64,000 nt of DNA from Arthrobacter sp. H35-D1 (GTDB taxonomy: Bacteria; Actinomycetota; Actinomycetes; Actinomycetales; Micrococcaceae), in assembly GCF_030063185.1 (NCBI RefSeq), contig NZ_JASISP010000003.1, positions 201,124 to 265,123 on the forward strand, given 5' to 3'. The notes under the pieces were generated by a model. That model was not told the DNA's origin, did no database searches, and saw nothing but the letters and a program-made list of their open reading frames with translations. This document shows positions 1 through 9,216 of the stretch, piece by piece (position 1 is the first letter of the stretch; each line of letters opens with the position of its first letter). The position numbers and the translations under genes were made by a program.

Positions 1-744
1 GTTCAGGTTGCTGTTCCGGTCACGGTGCCGGTGAATGTTTCCGGTAATGCTGTGGGTGTTCTGGGCAATGCTGTCTCGAATGGTTCGCAGGCCAGCAACA
101 GCGTGGTTGTTCCGGATGTTGAGCAGGATGCCGGTTCGGGTGCGTCTGTTTCGGGGCCGTCGAGCAATGGCGGTTCGGGCGGTGGTGTGGTGGCTGATGT
201 TGTGGACAGTGTTCAGGCTGCTGTTCCGGTCACGGTGCCGGTGAATGTTTCCGGTAATGCTGTGGGTGTTCTGGGCAATGCTGTCTCGAATGGTTCGCAG
301 GCCAGCAACAGCGTGGTTGTTCCGGATGTTGAGCAGGGTGCCGGTTCGGGTGCGGTTGTTTCGGGGCCGTCGAGCAATGGCGGTTCGGGCGGTGGTGTGG
401 TGGCTGATGTTGTGGACAGTGTTCAGGTTGCTGTTCCGGTCGCGGTGCCGGTGAATGTTTCCGGTAATGCTGTGGGTGTTCTGGGCAATGCTGTCTCGAA
501 TGGTTCGCAGGCCAGCAACAGCACGCTTGTTCCGGCTGTTGAGCAGGGTGCCGGTTCGGGTGCGGTTGTTTCGGGGCCATCGAACAATGGTGGTTTGGGC
601 AGTGGTGGGTTGCTGGATGGTGTGGTGGCTGATGTTGTGGACAGTGTTCAGGTTGCTGTTCCGGTCGCGGTGCCGGTGAATGTTTCCGGTAATGCTGTGG
701 GTGTTTTGGGCAATGCTGTCTCGAATGGTTCGCAGGCCAGCAAC
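1..744. repeat. Tandem 210-bp coding repeats (about 3.5 units)
   Basis: Units begin at 1, 211, 421 and 646. The first two are 210 bp and nearly identical in DNA as well as protein. The third is 225 bp because of a 15-bp in-frame insertion in its Gly-rich linker. The fourth stops after the chaplin core, where the stalk begins. Such identity points to recent duplication or gene conversion, and the array probably continues upstream of the window. Confidence 0.93.
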
Positions 745-1179
745 ACTGGCTCGTCGACAACGCCTGTCACGCCTGCAGAACCGGGAATCCCGGCGACACC
801 GCTGTTCCCGGCCTCGCCCGTCACACCGGCGACACCGCTGGTCCCGGCCGTGCCTGCGACCCCAAGCGTTCCTGTCGTTCGGGTCGCGACGGCCACGCCC
901 GTATCAACGGCAACATCAGTCACGCCTGCCATTCCAGCCGCGCCAGCAGCCTCGGGTGTTCAAATTGCACCGGCAGCCATTGACGGTGCTTCGAGCGACG
1001 TGCGTTCCATGGGCACAGGCATCCAGGTCCGTGTCGCTTCGGCACCCAACCAGTTGGCTTACACAGGCAGCGGTTTGTGGCCGGTCTACTGGTCGGTCAT
1101 GGCGCTCATCGCCGGGTTGGGACTACTCTTGATGCTGCGCACATTCAACCGTCGCAGTATTTCAGCGGTTCGAGCATAA
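1..1179 (+). CDS. Chaplin-like repeat surface protein with LAYTG sortase signal (5' end outside window)
   Basis: The reading frame is already open at base 1, so the start lies upstream and 392 codons are visible. About three and a half near-identical 70-residue units each carry a chaplin-like core (VPVNVSGNAVGVLGNAV) followed by a Gly/Ser/Val-rich linker. A Pro/Thr/Val-rich stalk follows, then LAYTG (bases 1054-1068), a hydrophobic segment and a basic tail ending in NRRS plus a few residues. LAXTG is the motif cleaved by class E sortases, which anchor long chaplins in Streptomyces, so cell-wall anchoring is inferred. Unlike short chaplins the cores lack cysteine. Function could be surface hydrophobicity or adhesion. 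The upstream signal peptide cannot be seen. Confidence 0.8.
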   Translation, partial: VQVAVPVTVPVNVSGNAVGVLGNAVSNGSQASNSVVVPDVEQDAGSGASVSGPSSNGGSGGGVVADVVDSVQAAVPVTVPVNVSGNAVGVLGNAVSNGSQASNSVVVPDVEQGAGSGAVVSGPSSNGGSGGGVVADVVDSVQVAVPVAVPVNVSGNAVGVLGNAVSNGSQASNSTLVPAVEQGAGSGAVVSGPSNNGGLGSGGLLDGVVADVVDSVQVAVPVAVPVNVSGNAVGVLGNAVSNGSQASNTGSSTTPVTPAEPGIPATPLFPASPVTPATPLVPAVPATPSVPVVRVATATPVSTATSVTPAIPAAPAASGVQIAPAAIDGASSDVRSMGTGIQVRVASAPNQLAYTGSGLWPVYWSVMALIAGLGLLLMLRTFNRRSISAVRA

Positions 1180-1249
1180 CGCAACGAAGCTTGGGTGGGC
1201 GTTTTCTGCGCGGAAGTTCGGGCAAGCCCGCCCCAGCAACAAAGCTGGT

Positions 1250-1304
1250 GTCCCCGCCCTTCTGTTTCAGTGCCCTACAGGTACCGGATCAGGCAGGCGG
1301 GGAC
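1250..1304. terminator. Possible convergent terminator hairpin
   Basis: GTCCCCGCC at 1250-1258 can pair with GGCGGGGAC at 1296-1304. The right arm lies inside the last codons of the pucR-type gene. The loop is long (37 nt) and there is no T-run, so this is a weak call. It lies between two convergent genes. Confidence 0.3.
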
Positions 1305-2737
1305 AACCTGCGCACTGCCAAAGCCAGCCACAATTGCACGCGGTCGGGCGTCAAGGAAGGATCGTAGCCGGTGAGTTCGGTGATTTGGGTGAGCCGGTAA
1401 CGGACAGTGTTCCTGTGCAGGGCAAGAACCTCGGCCACGGCCGCCACTGAACCGTTGAGGCGCAAGTATGTCTCCAAGGTATCGACCAGATCGGAGCCGT
1501 GGGCCGCATCGAAGGCAGTCAGCGGGCCCAAGGCCTCGGCAGCCATGTCAGCCATGGGCACGTCTTCGCTGGCCAAAAGCAAGGATGTCAGGCTGAGCCG
1601 TTCCGGAACATTGACGTCCAAGCCCCTCGTGGCTGCTTCCCGTGCCTCAAAGTAACTCCAGCGCAACCCGTTGGCCTGTGAATATGATCCGCCAATTCCC
1701 ACCGGCGCTAGGATGCCAACGTTGTGCATTTGGTGGCTCAAGTCCCTGCCCAACCTGGCCGGGTCCCCCGCATGGGTTGGCACCACAAGCAGCAGCTCCT
1801 GTTTGCCTTCCGTGCGGATCGTGGCTGCCACTGCTGATTCGAGCGCGGCTGGCAGCGACATGGTGGAGATGGTGGCGAACTTTCCTTCGTCGGCTCCCAC
1901 CAGCAGGACAAAATTCTTTGCGGTCGGTGCAACGCCGAGGTTTTCCAGGCGTGCGGCGGCATCGGGGGCCTCCAATGTGCCTCGAAGTATGTCGGAAATG
2001 GTCTGGCCTGCGATCTGCCTCGCACTCTGCCTGCGTTGCACCAGGTTGTTCAGTTCAATGCTGATGAGTCCGCGTGCATAGTCAACAATTCCATCGTCAT
2101 GGAAGGGCTTGCGGAGCCACAATTTGCTGGAGTCCCGCTTGCCCGTCGACAGCGCAACCGCGTGCCATCCGCCGTCGTCCGGGGCAGCACCAGGGGAGGT
2201 AGCAGCAACTTCGGCGCCGTACTGGGTGAGAACAAGGTCCGACGCCACCATGGCGGCGAGCTTTTTCAGCAGGGCGTCAAGGCCGCCGCCTGTTAGCAGG
2301 GCCCGGGCCAGCACTTGGTGCTCGCGCAGCAGCCGCTCCAGTTTGGTGAAGTGGTCCGCTGCCCGGGCATCGGCAACGAGCTTGCCAATGGCGATGAAGG
2401 GGGTGCTGTAGGGGACCTCCACCACCGGAACTGCCCAACGGTTCGCCTCGGCCAAGAGGGCCGGGGGGACTGAATCGTGTTCAAATCCAATGCCAAAACC
2501 GATCCCGACGGCGCCTGCGCGCTTGATCTGCCGGACGAAGGAACGCTGTGCGTCGGCAGTGCCCTGCCGTGCGCCGGTGGTCAGCACCAGCTCTCCTCCG
2601 CTGAGGAACGCTTGCGGATTTTCCAGCTCGGTGACGGCAACCCAGTCGATGGCCGCGGTCAGGGGAGTCCGCACCGAGCCCATGTTTTTCAGGGACAAGC
2701 CGGGTGTGACAAGCAGGTCAGCCAAGGAAAGTGCCAT
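1289..2737 (-). CDS. PucR-family transcriptional regulator (GabR-like candidate)
   Basis: This 482-residue protein has the PucR architecture: an N-terminal PURC domain (about residues 5-125), a central GGDEF-like region, and a C-terminal helix-turn-helix near residues 415-475 with the typical LHRNTVRYRL recognition segment. It is transcribed away from an aldehyde dehydrogenase/GabT pair, with about 140 bp between the starts. In Corynebacterium glutamicum a PucR-type protein called GabR activates GABA catabolism, so control of the neighbouring pair is a reasonable inference. Its actual ligand is not shown by the sequence. Confidence 0.85.
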   Translation of the reverse strand: MALSLADLLVTPGLSLKNMGSVRTPLTAAIDWVAVTELENPQAFLSGGELVLTTGARQGTADAQRSFVRQIKRAGAVGIGFGIGFEHDSVPPALLAEANRWAVPVVEVPYSTPFIAIGKLVADARAADHFTKLERLLREHQVLARALLTGGGLDALLKKLAAMVASDLVLTQYGAEVAATSPGAAPDDGGWHAVALSTGKRDSSKLWLRKPFHDDGIVDYARGLISIELNNLVQRRQSARQIAGQTISDILRGTLEAPDAAARLENLGVAPTAKNFVLLVGADEGKFATISTMSLPAALESAVAATIRTEGKQELLLVVPTHAGDPARLGRDLSHQMHNVGILAPVGIGGSYSQANGLRWSYFEAREAATRGLDVNVPERLSLTSLLLASEDVPMADMAAEALGPLTAFDAAHGSDLVDTLETYLRLNGSVAAVAEVLALHRNTVRYRLTQITELTGYDPSLTPDRVQLWLALAVRRLSPPA

Positions 2738-2878
2738 GCCCTAACTATACAAACGCACTAAGCACACATATGCCATGGTGCACTTGGCCATTCTCCCGAG
2801 CTTGCCCTCGGGCTTAGGCTTTCGCATATGCGGCGTTGATTCCGCAGCGTCCACATCGAGCTAAAGAGGTTGAACACC
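2738..2878. promoter_or_regulatory. Divergent promoter region with CATATG-centred palindromes
   Basis: This gap holds both divergent promoters. CGCATATGCG at 2823-2832 is a perfect palindrome, and a second CATATG occurs near 2767. Such sites could bind the PucR-type regulator. No clear -35/-10 pair stands out. Confidence 0.35.
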
Positions 2879-4309
2879 GTGGTCCAAACCTTGCAGAACT
2901 TCATCAATGGTGAATTCGTTTCCGTCACAGGGACAGATTCCCTTGACATCGTCAATCCCAGCAACGGGGAGATTGTGGCCAAGGCGCCCATCTCCAGCCA
3001 AGCGGACGTGGATGCTGCCATGAATGCCGCTGCCGCTGCGTTCAAGACCTGGAAGCATGCGACGCCCGCCCAGCGCCAGAGCGTCCTGCTCAAACTTGCC
3101 GACGCCATTGAGGCCCGCAGCGACGAACTCGTCGAAGCCCAGCACCGCAACACCGGTCAGGTCAAGGCCATGATCGCTGCGGAGGAAGTGGCCGCAGGTG
3201 CCGACCAGCTGCGCTTCTTTGCCGGTGCAGCCCGCGTGCTGGAGGGCCGCTCCGCCGGGGAATACATGGAGAACTTCACCTCGTTTGTGCGCCGTGAACC
3301 TGTGGGTGTGATTGCCCAAGTGACACCGTGGAACTACCCGTTCCTGATGCTGATCTGGAAGATCGGCCCGGCCCTCGCAGCCGGCAACGCGGTGGTGCTC
3401 AAGCCCAGCGACACCACCCCGGAAAGCACTCTGGTGTTTGCCGACATCGCCAAGGACATTGTCCCTGCCGGCGTGTTGAACTTTGTGTTGGGAAATGGTG
3501 CCACAGGTGCCGCGCTGGTTGATCACAAAATCCCTGCCATGGTCTCCATCACCGGATCGGTCCGGGCCGGCATTGCCGTGGCCACCGGCGCCGCCAAGGG
3601 TCTCAAGCGCGCACATTTGGAACTGGGCGGCAAGGCTCCCGCCATAGTTTTTGCCGATGCCAACTTGGGGAAGACTGCCCAGGAAATTGCTGAGTATTCC
3701 TTCTTCAACGCCGGCCAGGACTGCACAGCTATCACCAGGGTGCTCGTGGAGGAGTCGGCCCACGACGAGTTCGTGTCCGCCCTGGCCACGGCAACCAAGG
3801 GGCTGGAGACCGGTCTCGAGGACGACTCCAAGAACTATTTCGGACCGCTCAACAATGTCAACCACTTCAATCAGGTGGTGAAGGTTGTTGCGAACATTCC
3901 GGACTATGCAACCGTTGTGACCGGCGGCAAGCGTGTTGGAGAGAAGGGCTTCTTCTTTGAGGCCACAGTGGTTGACGGCGTCAAGCAGTCCGATGACATT
4001 GTGCAACAGGAAACGTTCGGACCGGTCATTACAGTCCAGAGCTTCAAGACCGAGGAAGAAGCCGTCGAGATGGCCAACGACGTCGACTATGCCCTTGCCT
4101 CCAGCGTCTGGACCACAAACCATGGTGTTGCCATGCGCGTGTCCCGCGACCTGGATTTTGGTGCCGTGTGGATCAACACCCACATCATGCTCACGGCCGA
4201 AATGCCGCACGGCGGGTTCAAGCAGTCCGGCTATGGCAAGGACTTGTCCATCTACGGCGTCGAGGATTACACCCGCATCAAGCACGTCATGAGCAACCTC
4301 GACTCCTGA
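2879..4309 (+). CDS. Gamma-aminobutyraldehyde dehydrogenase (aldehyde dehydrogenase family)
   Basis: It likely oxidises 4-aminobutyraldehyde to GABA with NAD+, a step of putrescine breakdown. The cofactor-site segment TPWNYP, the ELGGKAP glutamate loop and the catalytic cysteine in AGQDCTA (residue 282) fit the PatD/YdcW branch, in which Asp precedes the cysteine. I place the start at GTG 2879, because AGAGG at 2865-2869 is 9 nt before it. The in-frame TTG at 2870 directly abuts that ribosome site. Length is 476 residues, normal for the family. gabT follows after 85 bp. A succinate-semialdehyde or betaine-aldehyde substrate cannot be excluded. Confidence 0.85.
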   Translation: MVQTLQNFINGEFVSVTGTDSLDIVNPSNGEIVAKAPISSQADVDAAMNAAAAAFKTWKHATPAQRQSVLLKLADAIEARSDELVEAQHRNTGQVKAMIAAEEVAAGADQLRFFAGAARVLEGRSAGEYMENFTSFVRREPVGVIAQVTPWNYPFLMLIWKIGPALAAGNAVVLKPSDTTPESTLVFADIAKDIVPAGVLNFVLGNGATGAALVDHKIPAMVSITGSVRAGIAVATGAAKGLKRAHLELGGKAPAIVFADANLGKTAQEIAEYSFFNAGQDCTAITRVLVEESAHDEFVSALATATKGLETGLEDDSKNYFGPLNNVNHFNQVVKVVANIPDYATVVTGGKRVGEKGFFFEATVVDGVKQSDDIVQQETFGPVITVQSFKTEEEAVEMANDVDYALASSVWTTNHGVAMRVSRDLDFGAVWINTHIMLTAEMPHGGFKQSGYGKDLSIYGVEDYTRIKHVMSNLDS

Positions 4310-4394
4310 CATGCTCGGGGACGCCGCGCGTCGCGACCGAGCCCCGGACGAATCCGAAACACTTCACCTTGTTGGCCACGTTGAAAGGAATGTC

Positions 4395-5756
4395 ATGACA
4401 GATATTCAGTACCGCCTTGCCCAAAAGCGCCAGATATTGGGGACATTCCCCGGCCCGAAGTCCGTGGAACTGGATGCCCGCCGCAAGGCAGTGGTGGCCG
4501 GCGGGGTCGCATCCAGTGTTCCCGTCTACGTGGCCGACGCCGACGGTGGCATCATCACCGACGTGGACGGCAACTCCTTCATCGATCTGGGCTCCGGCAT
4601 CGCGGTGACCTCCGTGGGCGCCTCGGATTCGAACGTGGTGGAAGCCGTCCGTGAGCAGGTGGGCCACTTCACCCACACCTGCTTCATGGTCACCCCCTAC
4701 GAAAGCTACGTGGCAGTCGCCGAGGAACTTAACGCACTTACCCCCGGCACGCACCAGAAGCGCACCGTGCTGTTCAACTCCGGTGCCGAGGCCGTGGAAA
4801 ACGCCGTGAAGGTGGCACGACTGGCCACCGGCCGCGACGCCATCGTTGCCTTCGACCACGCCTACCACGGCCGCACCAACCTGACCATGGCGCTAACAGC
4901 CAAGGCCATGCCGTACAAAAGGAACTTTGGCCCGTTCGCGCCGGAGATCTACCGCGTGCCCATGAGCTACCCTTACCGCGAGGAATCCGAGCTCAAGGGC
5001 CAGGATGCCGCCCGCCGCGCCATCAGCATGATTGAAAAGCAGATTGGTGCCGACGCCGTGGCCGGCATCCTCATTGAACCAATTCAGGGCGAAGGAGGCT
5101 TCATTGTCCCGGCGGACGGCTTTCTGCCGACCCTGGCCGCCTGGGCCAAGGAGAACGGCGTCGTCTTCATCGCCGACGAAGTTCAATCCGGTTTCTGCAG
5201 GACAGGCGAATGGTTCGCCTCCGAGCACGAAGGCGTTGTCCCGGACATCGTCACCATGGCCAAGGGCATCGGCGGTGGCTTGCCGCTGTCCGCCATCACC
5301 GGCCGTGCCGACCTCATGGACGCCGTGCACCCCGGCGGCCTCGGCGGGACCTACGGCGGCAACCCGATCGCCTGCGCGGCATCGTTGGCCGCCATCAAAA
5401 CCATGAAGGAACACGACCTCAACGGCCGCGCCCGGAACATCGAGCGCATCGTCACCGCCCGCCTCACGGCACTGGCGGAGGAAATGGGCGACGCCGGCAT
5501 CATTGGCGACATTCGCGGCCGCGGCGCCATGATGGCTGTTGAGCTGGTCAAGCCCGGCACCGCCAACACCACCAAGGAGATCAACGCCGAGGCGACCAAG
5601 GCCATCGCCGCCGCTTGCCTGCAGGCCGGTGTTGTGATTTTGACCTGTGGCACTTACGGCAACGTGATCCGTCTGCTCCCGCCGCTTGTCATCAGCGAGG
5701 AACTGCTGACCGACGGCCTCGACGTGCTGTGCGAAGCCATCCGGAAGGCGGCCTGA
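4395..5756 (+). CDS. gabT: 4-aminobutyrate aminotransferase
   Basis: This PLP-dependent class III aminotransferase converts GABA and 2-oxoglutarate to succinate semialdehyde and glutamate. The 453-residue protein shows the class III landmarks: NSGAEAVENAVK, the IADEVQSGFCRTG aspartate motif, and the PLP lysine in TMAKGIGGG (residue 290). I chose ATG 4395, which has GAAAGGA six bases upstream, over in-frame codons back to 4311. It forms a probable operon with the dehydrogenase in front. No succinate-semialdehyde dehydrogenase gene is in the window, so the pathway is completed elsewhere. Confidence 0.93.
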   Translation: MTDIQYRLAQKRQILGTFPGPKSVELDARRKAVVAGGVASSVPVYVADADGGIITDVDGNSFIDLGSGIAVTSVGASDSNVVEAVREQVGHFTHTCFMVTPYESYVAVAEELNALTPGTHQKRTVLFNSGAEAVENAVKVARLATGRDAIVAFDHAYHGRTNLTMALTAKAMPYKRNFGPFAPEIYRVPMSYPYREESELKGQDAARRAISMIEKQIGADAVAGILIEPIQGEGGFIVPADGFLPTLAAWAKENGVVFIADEVQSGFCRTGEWFASEHEGVVPDIVTMAKGIGGGLPLSAITGRADLMDAVHPGGLGGTYGGNPIACAASLAAIKTMKEHDLNGRARNIERIVTARLTALAEEMGDAGIIGDIRGRGAMMAVELVKPGTANTTKEINAEATKAIAAACLQAGVVILTCGTYGNVIRLLPPLVISEELLTDGLDVLCEAIRKAA

Positions 5757-5980
5757 CGAGCCAGAGTCGGTGCGCGAGCCTTTTGTGGTCTCGTCTCCAC
5801 TCGAGGCGTCGCGACCCCAAGTACGACGGCGATTGGCGGGCTTCCTTGTGCAGCCCACCAATCGGCGCTGTGTATTAAGGAGCCGGCGAAGTCCCCGGTG
5901 TCATGCATGCCCCGACCGGCTGCCGTGCTGGGTAGGCTGGAGGCACTTTCTTCCCACACTGAACCGCACCTTGAGGTGGC

Positions 5981-7039
5981 ATGGGCAATCCAGATTTTGA
6001 CACGCGGTACCCGGCAATGTTCCAGCAAGGGGGCGAGGCAGACCTCGATGCGGGGCGGGTCTCGGAGCCGGAGCAGGACGAGGCCACGGAGTCGGCCGTT
6101 CCCCTACAGTCTCCTGCGCCGAAAGCTGTGTCCACGCGTCTTGCACAACCGAACGCTGAAAGAACCCCTGAGCCGTTTCCCGGCACAGCTTCGGAGGAGG
6201 ATCTCCGTGGGGCACAGGATGTACCGGAGCCAGTGCCGGAGTCTGGCCGGCACTGGAATGGGAGGGCATGGCTGCAGGGGCTTGGCGTATCCGTGTTGGT
6301 CGTGGCAGTTGGCCTGTTTTGTTGGACGGCGCAGTTCCTGCTGCCCACGGCAAGGACGACTGCTCCGGATGATTTCCATGGACTGATGGTGGTGCCGTGG
6401 GGCTCCGCCTTGGTGGACGTCGGCGTGTGGCTGCTGGTGCCGGGAGTGGCCGCGTTTGTGCTTCTTCTGCTGATGGGTGCCCGGCACTACGCACGGTTCT
6501 CACGGTGGTTGCATACTGCGGTCCTTGTCTTGGGGCTTGCCGCCGCGGCGGTGGCGTGGATCTCACTGGCATCCATCCGCCTCTTTGTGGAACAGTTCCA
6601 CACGTACGGCCAGCAGCAGGTCAACGAAGGTGAAGCTGTCATTGACTGGCCATACATTCTCAGCATGTCCACCTACCCGCTGATCATCCTGGCCCTGGGC
6701 ATCCTCGCTGCCTGGGTGATCGTGCGGCCGAACGGAACAATTTCGGGTGCGGCTGCAGCGGGCGTGGCCGCAGTGTTGCTGGTCGCGGGGTTTCTTGGCA
6801 CATTTTCCGTGCAGCTGTTTCCGATCGCCAGCCGGCCGGAGTCTCTCATGCTGGGAGATAGTTCCATAGATGTGCCGTCGTGGACCTATCTTTGGAGTCA
6901 GGCGTCCCCGCAGATCCTGGCGGTGGCTGCTGCTGCCCTGTTGTGCGCCATGGTGGTGCGGGTTATCGGTAAGCCGCAGATTTTTACGGCGGTCGAAGGC
7001 GAGCTCGAGCCCGAGCCTGCCAAGAAGCCCGACGCGTAG
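5981..7039 (+). CDS. Hypothetical six-helix membrane protein
   Basis: I do not recognise this 352-residue protein. The first 90 residues are acidic, Pro/Glu-rich and probably disordered and cytoplasmic. About six hydrophobic segments follow (near residues 94-115, 137-160, 172-192, 226-246, 252-278 and 298-318), then a short acidic tail. A GAGG ribosome site sits just before ATG 5981. It stands alone between gabT and a UspA gene. The upstream gap 5757-5980 contains no gene that I can see. Confidence 0.7.
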   Translation: MGNPDFDTRYPAMFQQGGEADLDAGRVSEPEQDEATESAVPLQSPAPKAVSTRLAQPNAERTPEPFPGTASEEDLRGAQDVPEPVPESGRHWNGRAWLQGLGVSVLVVAVGLFCWTAQFLLPTARTTAPDDFHGLMVVPWGSALVDVGVWLLVPGVAAFVLLLLMGARHYARFSRWLHTAVLVLGLAAAAVAWISLASIRLFVEQFHTYGQQQVNEGEAVIDWPYILSMSTYPLIILALGILAAWVIVRPNGTISGAAAAGVAAVLLVAGFLGTFSVQLFPIASRPESLMLGDSSIDVPSWTYLWSQASPQILAVAAAALLCAMVVRVIGKPQIFTAVEGELEPEPAKKPDA

Positions 7040-7186
7040 TCCGGGCTTGGCAAAAGAGCAGCCATCGTGCCCTGTCCGGCAGCCATCCGGCCCTGTCCGG
7101 CAGCATCGGCTGCCTGTACAGTCAGTGCTACAAGCTGCCAGCCGGTGGGTCCGGAGCGGTGTGCCACCCAACGAAGGGTTTAAAGC

Positions 7187-8008
7187 ATGAAATACGTTGT
7201 TGGATACCGCCCCGATGAGAGAGGCGCCGACGCCGTCGCCCTTGCAAGTGTTGCAGCCAGGACCCAAGGCGCTGAACTCCATCTTGTCCATGTGGTGCAC
7301 GGCAGCAAGTCGTCGGACCCGGAGATGGAAAAGCGGGCACTGCTGATGGTGCCCGACGATGTGCCAGCCACCTTTTCCACGAAGGTTGCCGACTCCTTTG
7401 TCCATGGCCTCATTGCTGCCGCCCAGGAGGACGATGCGGCTCTGATCGTTGTGGGCGCTGCCAGCAACGGCCTGTTCAAGCGGTTCACCGTGGGCTCGGT
7501 GGCCAATGGGCTGTTGCACGCCTCTCCGGTTCCTGTGGCACTGGCCCCCCGTGGCTACAACCGCAAGGATCCGCTCACCAGGCTCACTGTCATGACAGGC
7601 GTGCGGGAAGGATGGCAGGCCGTGCTCAACGTGGGCACCACCGCAGCCGGCAGGCGCCACGTGCCGCTGCGGCTGGTTTCGGTGGTTGAGATCGACCAGA
7701 CAGAACAGTCCGACTTCGATCTGGGCAACGCCCTGAGCCCCGCCAAGCAGCACGTCAACACGGTCTTGGCAGAGGCTGCGGCGAAGCTGCCTGACACAAA
7801 GGTCACCGTCACCTTGGCTCACGGGCGCAATATTGAGGAAGCCATCGACGGGATTGGCTGGAAATCCGGTGAACTTGTTGTTGTGGGCTCAAGCAGGCTG
7901 GCGGAGAACAGGAAAATCTTCCTGGGCTCCACAGCCAACAAGATCCTGCGTGCGCTGCCGGTGCCCATGGTGGTAGTCCCACGAGACTTCCGACGGCAGG
8001 GGATCTAG
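7187..8008 (+). CDS. Universal stress protein, two UspA domains
   Basis: This 273-residue cytoplasmic protein is a tandem of two UspA folds. Each half ends with the ATP-binding pattern G-x2-G-x9-G-S/T: VGAASNGLFKRFTVGS in the first half and VGSSRLAENRKIFLGST in the second, each followed by PVPV/PVPM and a Val/Ala-rich strand. ATP-binding Usp proteins of actinobacteria are linked to stress, hypoxia and dormancy. This is family knowledge, not shown here. The gene is monocistronic and converges on rarD. Confidence 0.9.
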   Translation: MKYVVGYRPDERGADAVALASVAARTQGAELHLVHVVHGSKSSDPEMEKRALLMVPDDVPATFSTKVADSFVHGLIAAAQEDDAALIVVGAASNGLFKRFTVGSVANGLLHASPVPVALAPRGYNRKDPLTRLTVMTGVREGWQAVLNVGTTAAGRRHVPLRLVSVVEIDQTEQSDFDLGNALSPAKQHVNTVLAEAAAKLPDTKVTVTLAHGRNIEEAIDGIGWKSGELVVVGSSRLAENRKIFLGSTANKILRALPVPMVVVPRDFRRQGI

Positions 8009-8032
8009 GCCGCACCGTCCGGACTGGCCTAA
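8005..8032. terminator. Short hairpin spanning two convergent stop codons
   Basis: CTAGGCC at 8005-8011 pairs with GGCCTAA from 8026. The TAG of the usp gene and the TAG of rarD both lie in this 7-bp stem. It may act as a small bidirectional terminator, but no T-run is present. Confidence 0.3.
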
Positions 8033-9060
8033 GCCTGAAGAACGGCGAATTTCCGCAACCGTGCGTTGCGTCGGTAATTCATCAGCATGTCGGTGATCAG
8101 GATGGCCAGCGCCACCCAGACGATGGCGAATCCTATCCAACGCTCCGTGCCCATGTGCTCGCCCAGGACGGCGACGGCCACGATGAACTGGATGAGAGGG
8201 GTCATGAACTGCAACAGCCCGATCCCCGTCATGGACAACCTGCTGGCAGACGCGCCAAAGAACAGCAGGGGGACGGCAGTGATGATGCCGGTGGAGGCCA
8301 GCAGCCAAAAGTGTCCGGCCCCCATGTCTGTCAACGTTGCCTGACCGATTGCTGCCAGCATCAGCATGCCTGCAATGGCAAAGGGGGTCAACACGGCTGT
8401 CTCAATGCTCAGACTGGTGATGGCGTCAACCCTGCCGCCCATCCGGTTCTTGACGAATCCGTAGCTGCCGAAGCTAAACGCCAGCACCAACGCAATCCAT
8501 GGCGGCTTGCCGTAGCTGAACGTCAACACCACAACGGCCACGAATCCCACACCCACGGCCAGCCACTGCAGGGGTCGGAGCCTTTCCTTCAGGACCACAA
8601 CACCGATGAGCACGGAAACCAGCGGGTTGATGAAGTAGCCAAGGGCTGCCTCGATGACGTTGCCGCTGGTCACGGCAAAGACATAAGTCAACCAGTTGAT
8701 GACAATCAGGAACCCAGCGACCGCCAGCGTGGCCACGATCCGCCGGCTTCGCACAGCGGTGGCCAGCTTTCCCCAGCCCCGGCCAACGGTGATGATGCCG
8801 GCGCAGAAAATCACCGACCACACCACGCGGTTGGCAACAATCTCAAAGCTGTTCGCTGGCGCAAGCAAGATGAAGTAGATGGGCAGCATTCCCCAAATGC
8901 CATAGGCCCCCACCCCATAAAGCGCACCGGAGGCGGCGGTGGAACGCGCCGGTTTGACGGCCTTCGTCCGATTGCCGGAGGCACTGCCTGTCCGGGGTTT
9001 GCGAATTGTCACAAACCCAATAACAACACTGATGTATGTTAAAAGCCATGGCTGTGCCAC
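8029..9060 (-). CDS. rarD: RarD protein, EamA/DMT-family exporter
   Basis: A 343-residue integral membrane protein with about ten helices. The segment GVGAYGIWGMLPIYF followed by ANRVVWS is the RarD signature, and LGYFINPLVSVLIG appears in the middle. RarD members are drug/metabolite superfamily transporters named from chloramphenicol sensitivity; their substrates are poorly known. The frame opens at GTG 9060, but the first 40 residues are basic and poorly conserved. The true start may be an internal codon such as GTG near 9014 or one just before the GVGAYG segment. Confidence 0.85.
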   Translation of the reverse strand: MAQPWLLTYISVVIGFVTIRKPRTGSASGNRTKAVKPARSTAASGALYGVGAYGIWGMLPIYFILLAPANSFEIVANRVVWSVIFCAGIITVGRGWGKLATAVRSRRIVATLAVAGFLIVINWLTYVFAVTSGNVIEAALGYFINPLVSVLIGVVVLKERLRPLQWLAVGVGFVAVVVLTFSYGKPPWIALVLAFSFGSYGFVKNRMGGRVDAITSLSIETAVLTPFAIAGMLMLAAIGQATLTDMGAGHFWLLASTGIITAVPLLFFGASASRLSMTGIGLLQFMTPLIQFIVAVAVLGEHMGTERWIGFAIVWVALAILITDMLMNYRRNARLRKFAVLQA

Positions 9061-9216
9061 CGTCCAACCAGGTTGAGTGATTTGTCACTTTTAGTCACGG
9101 CCCCTTACGGGCACGGCGCGTTGGCAATTAGACTAGGAAAACAGTGCTTAATTCGCGTACCGCACGCAACAGTCATTCCCTGATGTTGCGGTTCACCGTT
9201 CGGAAGGACCTCTTTC

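Noticed and set aside
2861-4312. A 483-codon open frame antisense to the aldehyde dehydrogenase
   Set aside because: Same shadow effect; no recognisable domain, and it would overlap a well-supported gene completely.
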